From positions 106,137,422 to 106,201,421 of the forward strand of contig CM060175.1 of the NCBI GenBank assembly GCA_030549775.1: a stretch of DNA of 64,000 nt, in the 5' to 3' direction. Below, one piece after another: positions 60,131-64,000 of this stretch. Made by a program: the position numbers and the translations under genes. The DNA comes from Tamarix chinensis (Eukaryota; Streptophyta; Magnoliopsida; Caryophyllales; Tamaricaceae). The notes beneath the pieces were generated by a model. That model did no database searches. It was not told the origin of the DNA and saw nothing but the letters and a program-made list of their open reading frames with translations. Each line of letters begins with the position of its first letter. Position 1 is the stretch's first letter.

Positions 60131-62415
60131 ATGAGGATACGTCCTCAATCCTGCATGAGGATACCATGGAGGATGACGACGCTGATCAAAACACACACCT
60201 GTCTCCTACTTTTGATACTATTGATCGTACCTTCCATATCTCTAGCACAAGAATTTGATGAATTCGGCGACCCGAAGAAACCTGGATCCGATACCGGATT
60301 CGGTACGGGAGACGCCGGCGATGGTGGCGGAGGAGACGCGGATTCAGGTGAAGTAAGGGTGCCAAAGAAATTAGACACCTGTGATGGGATATACGTGGCC
60401 TACAACTTCATCGAACGGGAGAAGACTTACCCTCATGTAAAGAATGTAAGCGCGCAATCGTGGGCATTTCGATCGCAGGTTCAGGTCATGAACATGGGAT
60501 CAACCGAGCTTAAATCATGGAAAGTTCACGTTGGTTTCCAGCATCGAGAGATATTGGTTTCTGTGGACGGCGGGATTTTGCTTGATGAGGGTGAACTCCC
60601 TGTTCAGATTGGTAAGAATGGCACTACCTTAGCCGGGTATCCCCAGTCTGATCTTAAAACCGCCATTGAAACAGCGGGTGATGTGACTCAGATGTCTGCT
60701 AGGCTTGACATCAAGGGCACGTTGTTTGGGGTTAGACCTGGTGGAAGTCCCATGCCTAAGTCGTTCAAATTGGTTAACGATGGATTCAGATGCCCTGCCC
60801 CGACCAAGACAAGTAAGTACATGCATACGTACTAATACTCATGCGTGTGTAGATATATAGATATGCATTTCTTGATTTGGCCATACATATCATATATATA
60901 TATATATGTCATCTGGAAAAAAAAAATTAACGCCATATATATTTAATGAACTTGATAAACGCGCGTCGCCTACCTACAGAAACTACCATGTACATGTGCT
61001 GTCGGAAGGATCCAAAGTTCAAGTTGAAGAAAACAAAGAACAAGTTTGCACCACGCAGGTTCGGCGACCTCAATATAATGTACGACGTCCTCCAAGCCTA
61101 CGGCAACAACTACCAAGCTCAAGTCACCATGGAGAACGACCATCCCTTGGGCCGCCTCGACCATTGGAATTTAACTTGGGAATGGATGAGAGGAGAATTC
61201 ATCTACTCGATGAGAGGTGCCTTCGCTCAGAAAAAGGATCCCAGCGAATGCATCTACGGCCCTGCCGGCCAATACTACAAGGAGTTTGATTTCTCTCAGG
61301 TCATGAACTGTCAGAAGAAGCCGGTCATCTCCGACCTTCCTCGAGAGAAAAAAGACGACGAAAAGGTCGGGAAACTACCCTTCTGTTGTAGAAACGGCAC
61401 CTTGCTACCAAAAACAATGAACGAGAGCGAAGCAAGGTCTATCTTCCAGCTACAAGTTTTCAAGCTACCGCCTGATCAGAACAGAACGGCCATATACCCA
61501 CCACAAAACTGGAAGATTGAAGGATTAGTAAACCCACATTACAAGTGCGGACCTCCCGTCCGAGTCGATCCAACCGAGTTCCCGGATCCGAGCGGCCTTA
61601 CCGCCAAGAGCCTGGCTGTTGCAAGTTGGCAGATCGTGTGCAACATAACCAAGCCCAAGACGCAGCAAACGAAATGTTGTGTTACTTTTTCGTCTTACTA
61701 CAACGAATCGGTTGTCCCCTGCAATACTTGTGCCTGCGGATGCGGCGATGACCAGCTTCCTGATAGCAGAAAATGCAGCAGGAAAGCACCTTCCATGTTG
61801 CTGCCGGCTCAAGCGCTGTTAGTCCCGTTCGATAACAGGACGGCTCAGGCACTGGCGTGGGCTAAGATCAAGCACTTGCCGGTTTGGGAACCAATGCCTT
61901 GTCCTGATAACTGCGGTGTTTCTATCAACTGGCACGTAGATTCAGATTACAACAACGGTTGGACGGCTAGGATGACGCTGTTCAACTGGGGCGATATTCC
62001 GTTCGAGGACTGGTTCGCCGCGGTTCAGCTCGGGAAGGCAGCGCAGGGATACGAAAGGGTTTACTCCTTCAACGGTACGGTGCTGAAGAATTTTAAGAAT
62101 ACGGTAATGTTCCAAGGTTTGCCTGGATTGGACTATTTGATTGCGGAGACTAACGGGTCGAGGCCGGACGCTCCGAGGGTGCCTGGAAAGCAGCAATCGG
62201 TCATATCTTTCAAGAAGAAACTTACGTGGAATTTGAATATTCCAGGTGGAGATGGTTTCCCGACTAAGGTGTTGTTCAATGGGGAAGAATGTGCGCTGCC
62301 TAGAGCATTCCCTACAAAGAATGCCGCTCCTCATCACTCGACGGCTAGTTTAATGTCACCTATCCTCATCGTTTTGATCGTTGCATTTACTCTACAGACT
62401 GATTGGTTACTGTGA
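60131..62415 (+). CDS. COBRA-like GPI-anchored protein (COBL7/COBL10 subgroup)
   Basis: Two exons: 60131-60812 and 60980-62415 (TGA), joined at codon phase 1 across a 167-bp intron (ACAA|GTAAGT ... CTACAG), 705 aa. The first ATG is used; M15 (60173) just before a Leu-rich signal peptide (about residues 15-40) is an equally good start. There follow a Gly/Asp-rich linker, the N-terminal COBRA-like extension typical of the longer COBL7-11 class (about 650-670 aa in Arabidopsis), and after the intron the second, conserved module. That module holds the Cys-rich CCVTFSSYYNESVVPC followed by CACGCG (about 460-483). A hydrophobic tail (about 684-705) after small residues fits a GPI-anchor signal. Family members act at the outer cell surface in cellulose deposition and tip growth. 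Intact. Confidence 0.95.
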
Positions 62416-63652
62416 TTTTATTTATTTATTTAAATGGGTGGGAGCGAGATCTTCTATAATCTAATATATAAGGACGTTTATATATATATTATTACGTTGT
62501 GTCTAAAGTTTCTTTGATTATACATAGGGAAAGCTGATTAATTATAGCTAGCTAGCTTTGATTTTATACATCTTTAAGTTTTCATATGCAAATAGAGAGC
62601 ACTCGTATGCTTTTGATTCTTCTTCCGTCTCCTCCTCCTCCCCATCATGATACATACTTACCCTTTCTCTTTCTCAATTTTGTTTGTTCGATGGGTCACT
62701 AAATCAAGCTCCAACGTTTGATAATAATTCGCACTTAAACGTCATATTGCAAGCAAATCAACGTTTACGTGAGAAGATTCACACACCCTTTTGTATTGTT
62801 GTCAAAAGGCTCTGGTATTTGATGAAATCCACGATCGGCCAACTCTTATAACCAAATCCGTATTTATACGAGAAGAAGGTTCGTAGTGAGCCTGTACAAA
62901 TAAAAAAATTAATCGCATCATCTTATCATTTTTTTGCAATATAAAGTTGTAGACCGTGTTACATCCTTTTAACATGTGTAATGTACCTCTTATGTTGCAT
63001 ATACACGAAGGTCTATCGGTTAGGCTAACTATTAGCGAATGCAAATAAAGTTTCATTTAACTAAATAAGATAAGAAAGGCTACTACTAACCTTTGGGAAC
63101 AAGGCATCAAGCTCTAATGATATATGTATATAATTGATTAGATAAGTGGTTGTGAAAAATAAGGGGAATAAGTGGAATAAGTAAATGTTGATATTTGATA
63201 TATAAATAAAATGAGTAAATATTTGTATGATAATGTAATAAAGGAACAAAATAACCGGTGGATATCATATGAGTAAGTGGATTTTATTATTATATCGTTG
63301 TTCAATATCATAATCTTAGTGTTTATATTATTTTAAGTATTCCACGTAGGATTTTGATGAATTCTAATAAATAGTGGAAATAGTGGTTTTTAACTAAACG
63401 TTCCATTTTTCCTATATTAGCATGAACCTATTATTTTTTTTAGCCTAAGCATGTTTTTGTCTATCTTATGTAAGCGTATTATCATTTTTAGTATGTTACG
63501 TTTACTTAGTACGTATATCATACTAATACTACACTTTTCATATATTTGTTGCATGTGTAAGGGATGTTCTACTAATTTTTGTTCGGGATGGGTTAATATT
63601 AGAGTTAGCTAATAGTAGTTGGGGTCTATGACCCAATTTTCTTGCACTCTTG
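62416..63652. other. 3' flank of the COBRA-like gene, no further gene
   Basis: AT-rich DNA with probable poly(A) signals shortly after the stop. Minus-strand frames at 62802-63249 have no domain. Confidence 0.55.
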
Positions 63653-64000
63653 TGTAATACTCTAAATTTAACCTCACTTTAATTCTAAATAATTAATATT
63701 TTAACATAACCCCAATCCTAACCCCAAATGATTAATATTTTAATCTTATCCTAATTCCTTAATCTTTATTTAAACCTATTTTTAATCCTAACCCTAAACT
63801 TCTTTTCTTTTTCTTTCTCCTTTTCCCTTTTCCTTTTCTTCTTCTCCTTCCCCTTATTCCCTGCATGATTCCCTCCTTCCTCGATTAAATCCCTTCAATC
63901 GTGCCTCCAACTACAATATACCTAAGCCTAACTCATCACCACCACCATCACCTCCCTCATCTCTTGGAATGTTTCACGTGGAATTTTTTGTCCCAAACCC
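63653..64000 (+). mobile_element. Start of a third giant LTR-type element, cut by the window end
   Basis: TGTAATACTCTAAATTTAACC resembles the TGTAATACCCC(A)AAATTT starts of the copies at 1039 and 40187. It is followed, as in copy 2, by an AT-rich stretch and then a C/T-rich block (about 63795-63960). The far end is outside the window, so this is a provisional call. Confidence 0.45.

Noticed and set aside
60906..61289. 127-aa plus-strand frame
   Set aside because: Out-of-frame shadow over the intron and second exon of the COBRA-like gene.
63690..63810. Telomere-like CCTAACCC motifs
   Set aside because: Irregular and few; better explained as part of the AT-rich start of a third LTR copy.

Overview
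This window is nuclear DNA from a flowering plant, probably a eudicot. It is AT-rich, its genes have GT-AG introns and 'TATATAAA'-type promoters, and most of it is transposable elements of known plant classes. I cannot name the species. Only two ordinary host genes are clear: a plastid thiamine thiazole synthase (THI1/THI4 type) on the minus strand at 17953-19112, and a COBRA-like GPI-anchored cell-wall protein on the plus strand at 60131-62415. A decayed Myb/SANT-like gene lies at about 20160-20590.

Left to right. 1-8.5 kb is a decayed PIF/Harbinger transposon (minus strand: Myb-like ORF1 plus DDE transposase). Its transposase gene is cut in two by a 4,982-bp TG...CA element with a 5-bp target duplication. 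10.3 kb holds a tRNA-derived SINE with a 17-bp duplication. 11.0-17.3 kb is a decayed Mutator-like element (MULE) with about 95-bp inverted ends, a mudrA-like transposase remnant and, converging on it, a ULP1-like SUMO-protease remnant. Then come THI1 and the Myb/SANT pseudogene, followed by a long AT-rich gene-poor tract (21-40 kb). That tract contains a Tourist-type MITE with TTA duplications, a 1.7-kb relative with TAA duplications, and a copia fragment with primer-binding site.

40.2-45.2 kb is a second giant TG...CA element of the same family as the first. Both look like solo LTRs of about 5 kb, and both carry the same internal block of CCACCGG...TAATAGTGG repeats. A probable third copy starts at 63.65 kb. 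46.6-50.3 kb is a broken Ty1/copia element on the minus strand.

The most interesting part is 50.76-59.66 kb: an apparently intact MULE of about 8.9 kb. It has diverged inverted ends, long subterminal arrays of TCGGCA...TGCCGA palindromes at both ends, and two open, intron-containing genes that converge on the centre. One encodes a plant mobile domain (PMD) protein with Gly-rich and poly-acidic regions (745 aa as spliced here). The other encodes a FAR1/MULE transposase with DDE residues and a SWIM finger, fused to a C-terminal OTU-type cysteine protease (884 aa). The right end lies only about 43 bp upstream of the apparent TATA box of the COBRA-like gene, so the transposon has replaced or displaced that gene's upstream promoter. 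The window thus holds two MULEs of different age, each pairing a transposase with a (de)ubiquitin/SUMO-type cysteine protease.
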